A stretch of DNA of 64,000 bases from Gilliamella intestini (GCF_900094935.1 NZ_FMBA01000003.1:29354-93353); one strand, 5' to 3'; shown: positions 21,022-31,786, numbered from the stretch's first letter. Made by a program: numbers and translations. The notes: generated by a model from the letters alone, not told the origin.

Positions 21022-22231
21022 GCAGGCTTTCTGCTGGTTGGATCTTAATAGCACGTCGACCTCCTATGGCTACAACTAGAGCTGAAATAAATAGGATCAG
21101 CATAAATGCAATAATAAAATGATAAAATTGTAATCGACTTACAACAGGTTGTGAAACTAAATTTTCACCTAAAATCGTATTAAACGCATAATTTCCTAAT
21201 AAAAATAGCACAAAAGAGATAAAAAATGCCAAGCAACTTAATGTAATCACTTGATTGATTAAATAAAACATAATTTCTTTAGATTGAAAACCAATTAGTC
21301 GCATGAAAGCGATATCCTTGCGCTTACGTTCTATGTTGGATAAAAATGAGCCAGAAAATGATAAAATACAACCAATCCCTGCCGTGATCGCAATAACACT
21401 AAAAATAAAATTAAGTACACGATCGATCGCTTTTACGTTTTCGATTGCATTAGATTGCGTTCGAGTTTCAATATGCTTTTCTCGTAATTTAAAGGCCAAT
21501 GGCGCAACATTATCTAGTTCGTTAGCATAAATACGTGCGCGAGCAAACGATGTGTGGTTAAGTCGGTTTAATTGTCCTGTGGATGTTTTGAATATGTCAC
21601 TTTGATAACCATCATAAAAATCTTCCATCGCAATAAGTAAATCTAAAGAGACAAAAGCCGCAGCTCGGTTATAACGATTTTCGGGGATAATGCCCACAAC
21701 TTCTAATACTGTTATTCCTTTTTCAAGTTTTCCATCAAGCTGCCTAGTAATTGCCATTTTTATATGGCTACCTACGCTAGCCTGCATTTTTTCGGCCGAT
21801 AATGCACTTAATAGGATCTGATTTTTACTCAATAATACTAATCCATATGTTATTGGATCGCCTTTATCGGTGGGAATGATTTCGGCATTATTGACAAAAT
21901 GGCTAGCGTCTTTGATTAAATCAGCTTGCGTGTTTAACGAGCGTGTAAGTGGGATCACAAAAGCGGTTTCAGGTTGCTTTTTTATCCAATTAAACATTTC
22001 GTCATTAAGTTGTAAATTACCAACAATTTTGATTTCTAAATTTTGTGGATCGTTTACTAATTGCTCACGAAGTTGCGAAACTATGCCATATTTTAAACTA
22101 AATAGTAATAATAGTGGTGTAATCACTGAGATCACTGAGGCGATAATACAAAATGATACTTTTTTATCATACCATAAGTCTGCTAAAGATAAACGAGTAA
22201 TAAGTAACCATTTTGATAATGCTTTAGTCAT
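21011..22231 (-). CDS. FtsX/LolC-like ABC transporter permease, TagS-like
   Basis: 406 aa. One N-terminal transmembrane helix (about 26-50), a large periplasmic domain (about 51-265), then three helices in the C-terminal part ending PAESLREA, the type VII (MacB/LolCDE/FtsX) permease arrangement. The RRAIKIQPAESL end is typical of the family. Such systems use ATP to drive periplasmic motions rather than classic transport. Starts 3 bases after its ATPase partner. Neighbours suggest the TagS role: the TagTS complex in the type VI pathway acts with TagQ and TagR. Confidence 0.85.
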   Translation of the reverse strand: MTKALSKWLLITRLSLADLWYDKKVSFCIIASVISVITPLLLLFSLKYGIVSQLREQLVNDPQNLEIKIVGNLQLNDEMFNWIKKQPETAFVIPLTRSLNTQADLIKDASHFVNNAEIIPTDKGDPITYGLVLLSKNQILLSALSAEKMQASVGSHIKMAITRQLDGKLEKGITVLEVVGIIPENRYNRAAAFVSLDLLIAMEDFYDGYQSDIFKTSTGQLNRLNHTSFARARIYANELDNVAPLAFKLREKHIETRTQSNAIENVKAIDRVLNFIFSVIAITAGIGCILSFSGSFLSNIERKRKDIAFMRLIGFQSKEIMFYLINQVITLSCLAFFISFVLFLLGNYAFNTILGENLVSQPVVSRLQFYHFIIAFMLILFISALVVAIGGRRAIKIQPAESLREA

Positions 22232-22234
22232 CTT

Positions 22235-22951
22235 TTAAGCCTTATCTTGTTGTGGTAAAAATTCTGATGATTGTGATGAAGTTAACTTAGCTGATAAGGT
22301 AAATAAGCCTTTATCAGCTATACGTTGCCAATCATGAGTGACTATCATCGCTGCTATATTATCTTGCTGGGCTTGTTCAATTATTAGATCAAACAATAAA
22401 TTCGCATTATAAGGATCTAATGCCGAAGTTGGCTCATCGGCAAGTAATAATGCAGGTTTATGAATAATTGAGCGAATAAAAGAGGCTCGTTGCCTTTCAC
22501 CAATTGATAGTTGTTTGGGGTATTTATTGATTAAATGCGCTATATTGAGTTTTTGCACTAAATAATCAAACCGATTGTTATCCACTTTTTTTTGTAATAA
22601 CTTTAATGATAATAAAATGTTGTCACGAACCGTTAAAAATGGCAATAATCCACCTGTTTGTAGCATAAAACCTAAATATTTAGCTCGAATATTAGCTAAT
22701 TGATCGATCTTATTTTGCTTAATTAGCGTTGCAATATCGATATCACAATGATCTATAGCCATGTTATAGCTATCAATTTTATCTGGTTTTAAAATCATTC
22801 CTACCATTTCAAGTAAGGTACTTTTACCTGCACCACTATCGCCTTGAATAACAACGACTTCACCCGCTTTTACAGTTAGATTTGGCAGGCAAACACTAAA
22901 AAAGGATTTGCCTGTTGAGCGTGAAATTGCAATTTGATTGATGGTTAACAT
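22235..22951 (-). CDS. ABC transporter ATP-binding protein, TagT/LolD-like
   Basis: 238 aa from the ATG at 22951; an upstream TTG at 22963 would add four residues. Complete ATPase: Walker A GDSGAGKST (37-45), Q-loop MLQTGG, signature LSIGERQR, Walker B LLLADEPTS and the switch VTHDW. Closest in style to the LolD/MacB/FtsE group that partners FtsX-like permeases. Between the VWA gene and the permease in the same transcript. Cytoplasmic, at the inner membrane. Confidence 0.9.
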   Translation of the reverse strand: MLTINQIAISRSTGKSFFSVCLPNLTVKAGEVVVIQGDSGAGKSTLLEMVGMILKPDKIDSYNMAIDHCDIDIATLIKQNKIDQLANIRAKYLGFMLQTGGLLPFLTVRDNILLSLKLLQKKVDNNRFDYLVQKLNIAHLINKYPKQLSIGERQRASFIRSIIHKPALLLADEPTSALDPYNANLLFDLIIEQAQQDNIAAMIVTHDWQRIADKGLFTLSAKLTSSQSSEFLPQQDKA

Positions 22952-22970
22952 ATTTTCTAACAAAACAACT

Positions 22971-24935
22971 TTATGGCAACATTTCTAATGGGATAGGATA
23001 CACATTCTCACGCGGATCGCTACCTTCAGCTAATGAAATCCAACGATCTACATCTGCATTACATTTTTGATAATAGCGAATTTTACTATTTAAATTACGA
23101 ATAAATTTTTCTTGTTCAAGCCCACTCATACTTTTCCATGTATCTTGATCAAGCCCCGTTACATCGCTCTTATAAGGGATATTATCTAAATATTCACCAA
23201 GTAAACCCAAATCTGCAATTTTTGTGACAGAATCTGATTTTAATTTACTTGGATCTTGTCCCATTGCGGCAGCAACAGAGCGAAGTTGCGAAAACATATC
23301 ATCGGCAGAAATCAATCCATCATTAGCTGCATTAGCGATCTTACTAACAATATCGCTTAGATCACTTAATTGAGACTTAGTTAATAAAATGCGCGGTTCA
23401 GCCGTTGGTATGGTCGGTTTAACAAAATCTTTATCAGCAATCCAAGCTTTAAAAACTGACGGTGCTTTAGTACCGTTAACATCCCCCAAATAGGCAAGCT
23501 GCATTGCTTTACCAAGTAATAATGCATCTTTCAACATGTCTGTGTCACTATCTTTTGCATTAAGCGCATTACCAACAGACGCTTCGCCTTGATAAGCAAG
23601 TTTGACTTGTTCAGATAGTGCTTGCGCTAATGAATCTACTTTTTTACCAAATTCATTCACATCTCCTGCATTGACTGGGTAATAAAGTGATTTATGAATG
23701 AAATCATTATAAGTTAAGTCTGAATATTGTGCTGCCGCTACTTGATGATCTTTTGCTCCACTTGGCGTTTTTAAATGGAGTGCGTAAATGGCAACACCTT
23801 TATGCTGAGCTTCAAGTCTTAGCTGCGCTGCATCCATACCAGTACTAGAAAGCTTATCATCACCTGGAATCGCACTAGCATCTGTTATTAAAATCATATA
23901 ACGTGCGCCAAAACTATTCCAATTGATATCATTTAATGCCTGAGCAACCCCCGCATAAGAATCTTCAGCAAAATACGAGGTAGAAACAGAAGCTTGTTTA
24001 AGTGAAGCACTTAACTTTTTAAAGTCTTCTTTATCTTTAACTTTATTTGGGTCAGCAAAAACTTTGGTGACAAATTCGAGCTTATCCGATGCTTTTAAAC
24101 TTGATCGAAATGATATCAATCCAAATTTTACTTGCTCCTGTAAGTTTTCTTTTTCAATATGCTGATAAACTCGCTCTACCGCCTCTTTAGTTCTTGAAAT
24201 ATAAGGATCCATAGAAATAGTAGAATCAATAACAAACACAATAGCCGCTTTAAATGGTACTACTTGGTTTGCACTATCATCAGTGGTTTGAGCAGTGGTT
24301 GGCTTTGGGTTATTTTTTATCAATGACTCTTGTTTACTTACTGATGCGACCTCTAGCACTCTCTCATAAAACCCTTGTCCATTCATTACTTCTTCACCTT
24401 GTAAAATAGGTAATAAATAGAAATTGCTTTTAAAATCTACAAATTCTTTAGGTTCTTGAGCAAGCACCTCTGAAGCTGGTTTGTTCGCTTTTAGAGCTTC
24501 ACGAATAGGTTTTAATAAAGTTTCAGGTTTATCGGCATCAACAATCGCAGTCAATGCAGCCTTATCTTTGAAAAATAGCAAAGGATCACGATCAACTGGA
24601 TTAGTAAAAACTAATGTCATTTGCATATTCCAAGCAATAGTACATGAATCATTAATCCAACCAATAGTTTTTCCATAAGAATCTGGTCCTACATTAAGCC
24701 ATTGCTGATTATTCTGATTTTTGCGCTCATAAACATAATAACGTGAAAATGCAGGTAAAGATTTACCAGTAGGATCAGCAATATTACTTTTTAATTCGCA
24801 TGTTGGCGTACTTAGTACACGCTGATATAGCGTTTTTTTACCTACCTGCTTAAGTGGCTCTGCGGCAAAACCAATTAATGGTAAACATGTTAAACCTATT
24901 GTGGAAATCAGTTTTGAGATAGCTAGTTTATTCAT
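22971..24935 (-). CDS. Secreted VWA protein resembling the periplasmic part of type VI kinase PpkA
   Basis: 654 aa with a signal peptide ending FAA at residue 25. The N-terminal region has YQRVLSTP, FSRYYVYERK, WLNVG and GWINDSCTIAWNMQMTLVFTNP (about 36-113), and then a VWA domain (about 228-440) with MIDAS DSTIS from D237 and YMILITDAS. I recognise this order from the extracytoplasmic half of PpkA of the type VI threonine-phosphorylation pathway. Here no kinase domain or transmembrane helix precedes it; the protein is a free periplasmic version. A helical C-terminus (450-654) follows. Directly upstream of the TagT/TagS-like pair. Confidence 0.75.
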   Translation of the reverse strand: MNKLAISKLISTIGLTCLPLIGFAAEPLKQVGKKTLYQRVLSTPTCELKSNIADPTGKSLPAFSRYYVYERKNQNNQQWLNVGPDSYGKTIGWINDSCTIAWNMQMTLVFTNPVDRDPLLFFKDKAALTAIVDADKPETLLKPIREALKANKPASEVLAQEPKEFVDFKSNFYLLPILQGEEVMNGQGFYERVLEVASVSKQESLIKNNPKPTTAQTTDDSANQVVPFKAAIVFVIDSTISMDPYISRTKEAVERVYQHIEKENLQEQVKFGLISFRSSLKASDKLEFVTKVFADPNKVKDKEDFKKLSASLKQASVSTSYFAEDSYAGVAQALNDINWNSFGARYMILITDASAIPGDDKLSSTGMDAAQLRLEAQHKGVAIYALHLKTPSGAKDHQVAAAQYSDLTYNDFIHKSLYYPVNAGDVNEFGKKVDSLAQALSEQVKLAYQGEASVGNALNAKDSDTDMLKDALLLGKAMQLAYLGDVNGTKAPSVFKAWIADKDFVKPTIPTAEPRILLTKSQLSDLSDIVSKIANAANDGLISADDMFSQLRSVAAAMGQDPSKLKSDSVTKIADLGLLGEYLDNIPYKSDVTGLDQDTWKSMSGLEQEKFIRNLNSKIRYYQKCNADVDRWISLAEGSDPRENVYPIPLEMLP

Positions 24936-24947
24936 TCTTGCTCCTCA

Positions 24948-25967
24948 CTATTTTTGTAATTGGGTTAAACGATCTTTAACGAAGGTATTCTTTGGATCGT
25001 TAGTCAAAGATGTTTCATACCAATAAATAGCCGTTTCTTTATCAGCTTTAAAACAATTATTTGCTTCATAAAATTTTTCGTCATATTCTTTTGCATATAA
25101 CATAGCAATGTTAGCATTTGTTTGTGCTTGGTTTGCGTATAAACGTTGAGCTATATTACATTTTTCTGCTTTTTTAGCTTCAGTAATTATCTGAATAATT
25201 GCTTCCGTTTCAGGTTTGGTTTGTAAACATTGTTGAATAAATGTTAAATCATCAGTTGAAGTGTTGTTTAAACTACATTGTCCACTAATTTCCACTGTTG
25301 GGTTAGGTTGCAATTGATTTTTGAAAAATAAAAAATACCACGCCGTAAAACCTAGCCCGATTAGCATCATACATCCAACAACAATAGAAACAATTAATCC
25401 TAGATGGCTTTTCGATTTAACTGGTTCCACTGGTGTTATTTCGGATTCAGATTTAGGTTCAGGGTCGGTGGTTTCAATAGGTTCGACTAATGTTTCCTTT
25501 TGAGAGGTAATATTAGATTCTTCAATTAATGGCGGTTCATCTTCAACAATAGGATCATTAACTGGCTCAGGATGTTCTATAACTTGTTCTTCATTAGATA
25601 AAGTTGTTTGTGCGTTTAATGCTGCAGAGGCAAAAACAGTTTCTGCAATACTAACAACACCACCATCAACATAACTTTGATTTTGCTTATCACGAATTTG
25701 TATAAGAAATCGGAGCTGACTTTCTTGTGTCACCAAAGAGTCAACCAACCATTCACCAACGTATCCCGTTAATTTTTCATTTTCAACTGACATATTTTCA
25801 AGAGTATGCCAATTTTTTTCGGGGTTCCATTGATTCAAACCAGATAAGTAATAGCCATCCTGATTGCGTTGTACAAGTATATCAATTTGAGAACTACCAC
25901 TCCATTTTTGAGCTAAAAACTTCGCAATACCGGGTTTATAACTATCTAATTCAATTCTTAATGCCAT
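24948..25967 (-). CDS. Single-pass membrane protein of the srf cluster
   Basis: 339 aa from the ATG at 25967, chosen because GAGG lies 5 bases upstream; a TTG at 25991 would add eight residues. A cytoplasmic domain (1-130) is followed by an acidic proline-rich linker (130-188, many Glu/Pro/Ser), one transmembrane helix (about 189-215) and a periplasmic helical domain with several cysteines and a TPR-like end (ETAIYWYETSLTNDPKN). No known family recognised. The cytoplasm-helix-periplasm plan matches SrfA and the two VWA anchor proteins, suggesting it carries signals or force across the membrane. 114 bases after srfC. Confidence 0.65.
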   Translation of the reverse strand: MALRIELDSYKPGIAKFLAQKWSGSSQIDILVQRNQDGYYLSGLNQWNPEKNWHTLENMSVENEKLTGYVGEWLVDSLVTQESQLRFLIQIRDKQNQSYVDGGVVSIAETVFASAALNAQTTLSNEEQVIEHPEPVNDPIVEDEPPLIEESNITSQKETLVEPIETTDPEPKSESEITPVEPVKSKSHLGLIVSIVVGCMMLIGLGFTAWYFLFFKNQLQPNPTVEISGQCSLNNTSTDDLTFIQQCLQTKPETEAIIQIITEAKKAEKCNIAQRLYANQAQTNANIAMLYAKEYDEKFYEANNCFKADKETAIYWYETSLTNDPKNTFVKDRLTQLQK

Positions 25968-26081
25968 CATATCCTCTATTTTTATACTCAAATACGTGAG
26001 TATTGTTCATCCGTTCTATTGAATAGAGAAGCATTTTTCAGCCAAATAAAACTTCCCTATTACTCTGTTTTTTATTTAATT

Positions 26082-28754
26082 TTAATTAATCTGCGATTGC
26101 TTGAAAAAATTAAGAATTTCACCCAATCGGCTATTTTGCTCTTGGCTAATTTCTCGTCCTGCATGATGCCCAACATTTTCTTGGGCAAGCATTGCAAATG
26201 CAACAAACCAATCAAATATCGCATATTGAGAATAGTTTTTAGTTTTTTCGTCCAGTTTCGGTAATGAATGTGATGATTGAACATTTAATTCACTTAGCGG
26301 TGAAGAAAATATCGGTTTCCCTTGATTAACTTTACTCATTGGTATATCACTTCCCTGTCCTTGAATAAAACCAAGCCATGCAATAAAGTCGGCTAGTAAA
26401 GTGTGAATAGTACTAATTTGTCTAGACTCTAGATCATCACGCTTACTACCTGTATTTTCGTTATTCAAAATATGCTCGGTTAAACTTGCTTCAAGTTTCA
26501 TTCGATTAGCTGCAGTAATAAGTTCTTCTACAATAAAAGAGAGTGATTTTTGATTGATACCAAAAAACTGCAAAATATGCTTATCTAATACAATATTCCT
26601 TAAATGCTCTAACCATGCTGAAAAAACAGTTTTGGCAAACTTTGATTCGGTTGGTAATGTGGTAACTTGTTTAGTGGTCAATGATGAATTCTCATCAGAA
26701 AATAAATCGAAATCAGCATTTAAACCAAAATCATTCGATAAATTATCTAACAAATTATCATTGCTATCTTGCTGTGTTTCATTTTCTATTGTGTTGGAAT
26801 GATAGAGTGCTCTAATTGTTTGATCTGGCAATTCAAACACTTTAAGTAGTTCACCCAATAATAGTGCTTTACTTTGCAATTCTTTAATTGCATCAGCAAT
26901 TACTTGCTTTTTCTTAACTAGCTCTTCATCACTATCCGCTTGATACCAAGTATCAAAACGCATATTAATAATGTAATCAATTTTTTCATTAAGCTGTTCA
27001 ACAATACATTGTTGTTTTACTTCCGTGATGGCAACTTGCTCCAAGTATTGGCTAATTCGCCCTATACCACCATCATTAAGTTTTAACATGGCATCCCATG
27101 CTTCTTCTGGCTGGAACACATATTCTTTAATATCACTATTTTGCACAAATGTACTTCTTAATACATTCATTTTATCTTGATAATTTTCTCTATAATTAAT
27201 CTCTTGGCTAGTGCTTGGTTCGACATTTAAAAATGGCACATCAAATCCAGGTTTTCGAACTAGAAAAATATTATTAAATTTGTGGTTGTTTGACCAATTA
27301 CTTAACCAATCATAACTACCAAAACGTTCTAAGATAGTTTGTTGTAGCAAACCTCCTTTGCCCCAGCTATTTTTTAGATTATCTTCAGATAGTGTTAATG
27401 ATGTACCAATACGTTTATCAAACATGGTTATTGCCCATAATAAACCCGCTTTTTTAGTGGCTCTTTTCTCAGCTGTTTCACCTTGGGTTTTATCAATCCA
27501 GCGCTCAAGCACTGGACCTACATCATTAACATCAGATTGTTTATCTGATGGTGTACAAACAACTAGCACATTCATTTCTTGGCTGTCAGTATATTTTTCA
27601 AAAAGATAAGCAACTTTACCACGCAATAAAAGCTGAGCAATTGGATTACCTTCCTTAACATCAGAAATCGATATCAAGTTTAAACGACCCCGATATCCGG
27701 GGAAATCAAGTAAATCTACATTTTCAAATGTCGGTACTCTGGTTTTATTGACTAATGGAAAAATTAATTCTGTAGTTAAAAAAGCTAATTGTGCTAAAGA
27801 TATAGTTGTTGGTGCACCATTTAATGGCGTTATAGTGACAGATGAATCTTTGTCGGTATTTAATCGCTCAAGAATATCAACATTCATAATACTGTCAATC
27901 TGTGACTTAGTACCGTTATTATCTTTGATTAAGACAGAAAGCGGTGCATATACCGTTTCAGCATGACTAAAACTTGATAAGGTCGTCGCTAGTTGGGTAT
28001 AGATTGTAGTAAGTTCAGAAATACCTCCCCATAAAACAGAAATCAGTTCACCACGATCAGATACAGACAAATAAGGAAGAAGGTGCGTTGCTTTTTCCCA
28101 GTATCCTCCTTTCAAACCTTCAAGCGAGTTACCGAAGTTTTCAGATAAATAATCATAAAGATCAACAACATCATCTTCAATAATACCGCCGACATAGCTT
28201 ATTTGTTTTTTATTTTCTAAACGTTGAATTAACTGATTTAGCTGTGAAAACTCAATTTTATTGGATACTTTTTGTTGATCAAAATCTTTAAAATAAGCAT
28301 TTATTAAGATTTTTACAATTTCTATCTCTTTAAATAATTTTAATTCTAACGGATAGTTAGCTATACCACCTTTAGCAATACGGCTAAAACGAGTAACAAG
28401 ACCTGTCGCTTCTTTACCACTACCTACCGGGTTCACATGATCAATAAAGTCTAAAACTTCGTTATCAACAACCGTTTCAAGCTTACCATTTTCACCCGCA
28501 GCTAGCGCTGAAATAAGATAAGATTTACCTGCTTGTGATAATCCAAAAAAACCAACTGCAACAGATTTAGTTGATACATCCCCCAATCGTTTTGCACTAT
28601 TACGTAAACGACGTAAATCTAAAATTAAATTATCCGCTTCACTATCTAAACGTTTAGATGAATAGCGTGTTTGATCTACCCACTCAATGGCCTTTGCTGA
28701 TGCTTGATAGACCTGTTCCCAAGATTTAGGAAGTTGTTCTTTTAAGTTTTTCAT
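26082..28754 (-). CDS. srfC: SrfC-family dynamin-like GTPase (putative virulence factor)
   Basis: 890 aa, cytoplasmic. P-loop GLSQAGKS (71-78, GxxxxGKS) preceded by KSVAVGFF, a switch II DFPG in ENVDLLDFPGYRG, and a G4-like segment TMFDKRIG, so a dynamin-superfamily GTPase. The remainder is long helical segments with an acidic region near DNLLDNLSNDFGLNADFDLFSDEN. Matches the SrfC family named from the Salmonella srfABC locus; the biochemical role is not established. Its ATG overlaps the srfB stop by 4 bases, showing tight coupling. Confidence 0.88.
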   Translation of the reverse strand: MKNLKEQLPKSWEQVYQASAKAIEWVDQTRYSSKRLDSEADNLILDLRRLRNSAKRLGDVSTKSVAVGFFGLSQAGKSYLISALAAGENGKLETVVDNEVLDFIDHVNPVGSGKEATGLVTRFSRIAKGGIANYPLELKLFKEIEIVKILINAYFKDFDQQKVSNKIEFSQLNQLIQRLENKKQISYVGGIIEDDVVDLYDYLSENFGNSLEGLKGGYWEKATHLLPYLSVSDRGELISVLWGGISELTTIYTQLATTLSSFSHAETVYAPLSVLIKDNNGTKSQIDSIMNVDILERLNTDKDSSVTITPLNGAPTTISLAQLAFLTTELIFPLVNKTRVPTFENVDLLDFPGYRGRLNLISISDVKEGNPIAQLLLRGKVAYLFEKYTDSQEMNVLVVCTPSDKQSDVNDVGPVLERWIDKTQGETAEKRATKKAGLLWAITMFDKRIGTSLTLSEDNLKNSWGKGGLLQQTILERFGSYDWLSNWSNNHKFNNIFLVRKPGFDVPFLNVEPSTSQEINYRENYQDKMNVLRSTFVQNSDIKEYVFQPEEAWDAMLKLNDGGIGRISQYLEQVAITEVKQQCIVEQLNEKIDYIINMRFDTWYQADSDEELVKKKQVIADAIKELQSKALLLGELLKVFELPDQTIRALYHSNTIENETQQDSNDNLLDNLSNDFGLNADFDLFSDENSSLTTKQVTTLPTESKFAKTVFSAWLEHLRNIVLDKHILQFFGINQKSLSFIVEELITAANRMKLEASLTEHILNNENTGSKRDDLESRQISTIHTLLADFIAWLGFIQGQGSDIPMSKVNQGKPIFSSPLSELNVQSSHSLPKLDEKTKNYSQYAIFDWFVAFAMLAQENVGHHAGREISQEQNSRLGEILNFFKQSQIN

Positions 28755-31700
28755 CGTTTTATCATTCCACTATCAAGCCAATATTGCGTACTTATTAAAC
28801 CAGAGTTAACCATTGTGTTTAAACTTAGTTTAATATCCTGATTTTTATTACAGGCTCTTCCATCAGAGGCTTTTACATCCTTAATATAAAAATTTTCGAC
28901 CGTTTTTTGTTTGTTTTTTATACCCAGAGTGACTTTTAACACAACTCCTTGAGCACTTAATCGTTTGGCCACTTCACTATTTTCAATTGTTAAAATATAA
29001 ATAGGCGATGCAGGCCACCTTTCAACTTCAAGTTGCCTAAAACCAAGTCTTGTGGTACCTCTAATTTCAAACGAGAGTTCAGGAAAATTATAATCAGGAT
29101 TATCTAAGTCAATATCTTGATAATAAACATTTTCTTTTTTAATCATATTAAGATTATCTAAAAGTCCAATGTATCTAACTGTTGAATATAAATCCATATT
29201 AGAAGATCTAAAATAGAAATTAGGTAATCGTAAATTTTTGCTTAAAAAACAAAGCATAGCACCCACAGCTGCCGTTGTTTTAGGGTCATCAATGCGTTCT
29301 TGTTTATGGAAAGGATACCAACCACCAGTATGATAGCCATGTAAGGGTAAAATTCGCCCAGCAGGCATGGATAAGCGTGATCGGAAATAACTTTGAATAC
29401 CCGGTAATCGAGAAGGGCGACCGGTTAATAAAAGAACATCACACTGATAACAACTAATAATTTCGGATAACGCTTCAAACGTTTTACAGATGTTGTAATA
29501 ATCACCACGAATAAACAAATAATGTATACGTTTAAGGTTAATATCGATACTTAAATCAAGTACCGAAAACTCAGGATTATTTAAGGCACGCCTAATAGGT
29601 TCATTTATAAAATCAAGCACATTATCAGTCATAGAGCTATGTTGTAATAATTCACCAAAGGTAGAACGATAATCATGTTGCTCTGAATGTAATGGGTCAT
29701 AAAGTTCATAAGCTTTTAATATTTGTAATCCAACTGGAGTAAATAGCTGTAAAGTAAGTTGTTGCCGCAATACCGAATCTTGAATTGACAGTTGCTGAGA
29801 GCCAATAATGGTAGACAAAATTGGGTTAGGATCGACAATACCTGCTTGTTTTAAACCATTTGTTAAAGCGGTTAACACCGTATCTTGGATGATATCAAGT
29901 AAGATATCATCCCCAGCGACTTTAAATCCATCACGAAAACGCTGTGTTGGTTTAATATAGACATTACTACTATTAGTTTGCCCATTTTCGCCGTAGTCTA
30001 ATTGATAATCGTTAATCACTAAATCCGTTGTTCCACCACCAATATCAACAGTTGCAATAGTTAGTTTTTGTTTATCTGCTTTGCTTGGACGCACCATTGA
30101 AGCAATAAATTCTTCACAACGGCCATTATAATTATTTTGTGTTTCATTAAATAAGTAAACCACCTGACCACAAGTTGCTTCGTCCCATTGAATATGGACT
30201 TCAGGAATATTTGGCCATACACTTTTTAGCTGTTCTGGGTTGTTAAAATCAATATTATCATCTAAGCCATCCCAACCTAGGCTTTTCCAAACTAAACCTA
30301 TTGCTTGATATACGCAACTTTTAAATATTGCTTGTTCGGGTTTTGGCATGGCCGGCGGAATAGTTAAAATAATAGATCTTAAATTACGTGGCGTTTTAGC
30401 ATGCTCAAGTTTATTACGCTGAGCAACACTATTTATTTGCATTAATGCATGCATTAATACTTCACATAGCATAAAAGTCATCAAAGAACTACGCGAGTAT
30501 TTGGGGTGGAAAACCGGCATTTTACGGTCATACTCTTCTTCAATATCATCACTTAAAATATGTAATGCTTCACCGTATTCATTAATTAAGCTTGAAAAAG
30601 GTTCTGCTGTTGCAAACGGTTCATGATCACTTTTTACATAATGAGAATTAAAACGCCAACCTTGTTCATATTTATCTTGATCCCATAAATAACGTTTAGG
30701 GCTTGAAAGACCCGTTGCACCTTCATTACCCTCTCGCCGACTTGCAAGACGACTTGCTTCTTGACCAACACGGACAATACTAGGCCACCGAAAAGTATCT
30801 CTTCGACCACTTTGTAATGAAAAATGTTCTTTACCAAAAAAAGTTTGGGCAAATTCTACTCGACTTTCAAACGGTTCATCGTAAATATGCTCTGGCTGAG
30901 TTAAGTCTCGAATTTCAAGCTCATAACGATGATTTAAACTATCTTTATCTTGGGCATGATCTTCAATTAAAATACCACAAGTACGTGAATTACCCACATC
31001 TAAAATCATATCAACAGGAATTGATTTAACAACATCATCCTTATTGTTTGACACAATTTTAATTGTTGGTAATTGCAAAGAATCAGCAAGTAAATGGATG
31101 ATATTTAGATAGTGTCCATAATAAGACTTACATTTAATCTCTTGATTAATATCATCTTTATGTATATTTAAACGCTCAGGTTGTGGTGCAAGTTCTTGAA
31201 AGAGATCAATTAACCAACTAGTTATCCATTTGAGTTCTAAATACCATGAAACGTGATCTGAGCGATGTGCTAAACTAAATACTGCACCAGTCATCACATC
31301 GTTTTCGGTTGGTGCAAGATAAGCAACATCTTGTAAGTTGGCAAATACTTTTGTATCGAAAGCAAAAGTGATTCGATGTGTATTACCATCAGGATCTTCA
31401 CCTTCAGGAACACTAACGATTCGAACTCGGCTCCAGTTATGTGGTCCTTTATCAAAACGATTTGAAGGTATTGAACGTAACATAGGAACTGGTAACCAAA
31501 TACCGTCGTATAGTTTTAAGGACTGTTCAACACTAATTTCCTGTGTTGGATTAACAGCAAATGTGGGATTATCTGGTGTAAAAAATTGACCATTTTCCAC
31601 ATCTTCAATCAACCTAATTAACGTACCACTCTCAGAGGGATCAATAAAGCATCCATTAACTTTACTGCGCCATTTATTATCTTTCCAATCGATTTTAAGT

Positions 31701-31777
31701 GCAAAGTCAAGAAACTGAATACCACTGTTCATAATAAGTGTCACTTCTTGACCATAATTGCGTAATTCTGGAAGCAT
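28751..31777 (-). CDS. srfB: SrfB-family actin/Hsp70-fold ATPase (putative virulence factor)
   Basis: 1008 aa from the ATG at 31777, preceded at 6 bases by AAAGG; a TTG at 31783 would add two residues. Actin/Hsp70 nucleotide-binding elements are visible: phosphate 1 MILDVGNSRTCGILIE (about 257-272), phosphate 2 ATVDIGGGTTDLVIND (about 575-590), and a late LLTGRPSRLPG resembling the adenosine motif. No signal peptide or membrane helix. Family known from srfABC of Salmonella and relatives, but its function is unclear. Begins 9 bases after the srfA stop. Confidence 0.9.
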   Translation of the reverse strand: MLPELRNYGQEVTLIMNSGIQFLDFALKIDWKDNKWRSKVNGCFIDPSESGTLIRLIEDVENGQFFTPDNPTFAVNPTQEISVEQSLKLYDGIWLPVPMLRSIPSNRFDKGPHNWSRVRIVSVPEGEDPDGNTHRITFAFDTKVFANLQDVAYLAPTENDVMTGAVFSLAHRSDHVSWYLELKWITSWLIDLFQELAPQPERLNIHKDDINQEIKCKSYYGHYLNIIHLLADSLQLPTIKIVSNNKDDVVKSIPVDMILDVGNSRTCGILIEDHAQDKDSLNHRYELEIRDLTQPEHIYDEPFESRVEFAQTFFGKEHFSLQSGRRDTFRWPSIVRVGQEASRLASRREGNEGATGLSSPKRYLWDQDKYEQGWRFNSHYVKSDHEPFATAEPFSSLINEYGEALHILSDDIEEEYDRKMPVFHPKYSRSSLMTFMLCEVLMHALMQINSVAQRNKLEHAKTPRNLRSIILTIPPAMPKPEQAIFKSCVYQAIGLVWKSLGWDGLDDNIDFNNPEQLKSVWPNIPEVHIQWDEATCGQVVYLFNETQNNYNGRCEEFIASMVRPSKADKQKLTIATVDIGGGTTDLVINDYQLDYGENGQTNSSNVYIKPTQRFRDGFKVAGDDILLDIIQDTVLTALTNGLKQAGIVDPNPILSTIIGSQQLSIQDSVLRQQLTLQLFTPVGLQILKAYELYDPLHSEQHDYRSTFGELLQHSSMTDNVLDFINEPIRRALNNPEFSVLDLSIDINLKRIHYLFIRGDYYNICKTFEALSEIISCYQCDVLLLTGRPSRLPGIQSYFRSRLSMPAGRILPLHGYHTGGWYPFHKQERIDDPKTTAAVGAMLCFLSKNLRLPNFYFRSSNMDLYSTVRYIGLLDNLNMIKKENVYYQDIDLDNPDYNFPELSFEIRGTTRLGFRQLEVERWPASPIYILTIENSEVAKRLSAQGVVLKVTLGIKNKQKTVENFYIKDVKASDGRACNKNQDIKLSLNTMVNSGLISTQYWLDSGMIKR

Positions 31778-31786
31778 ATACAACCT

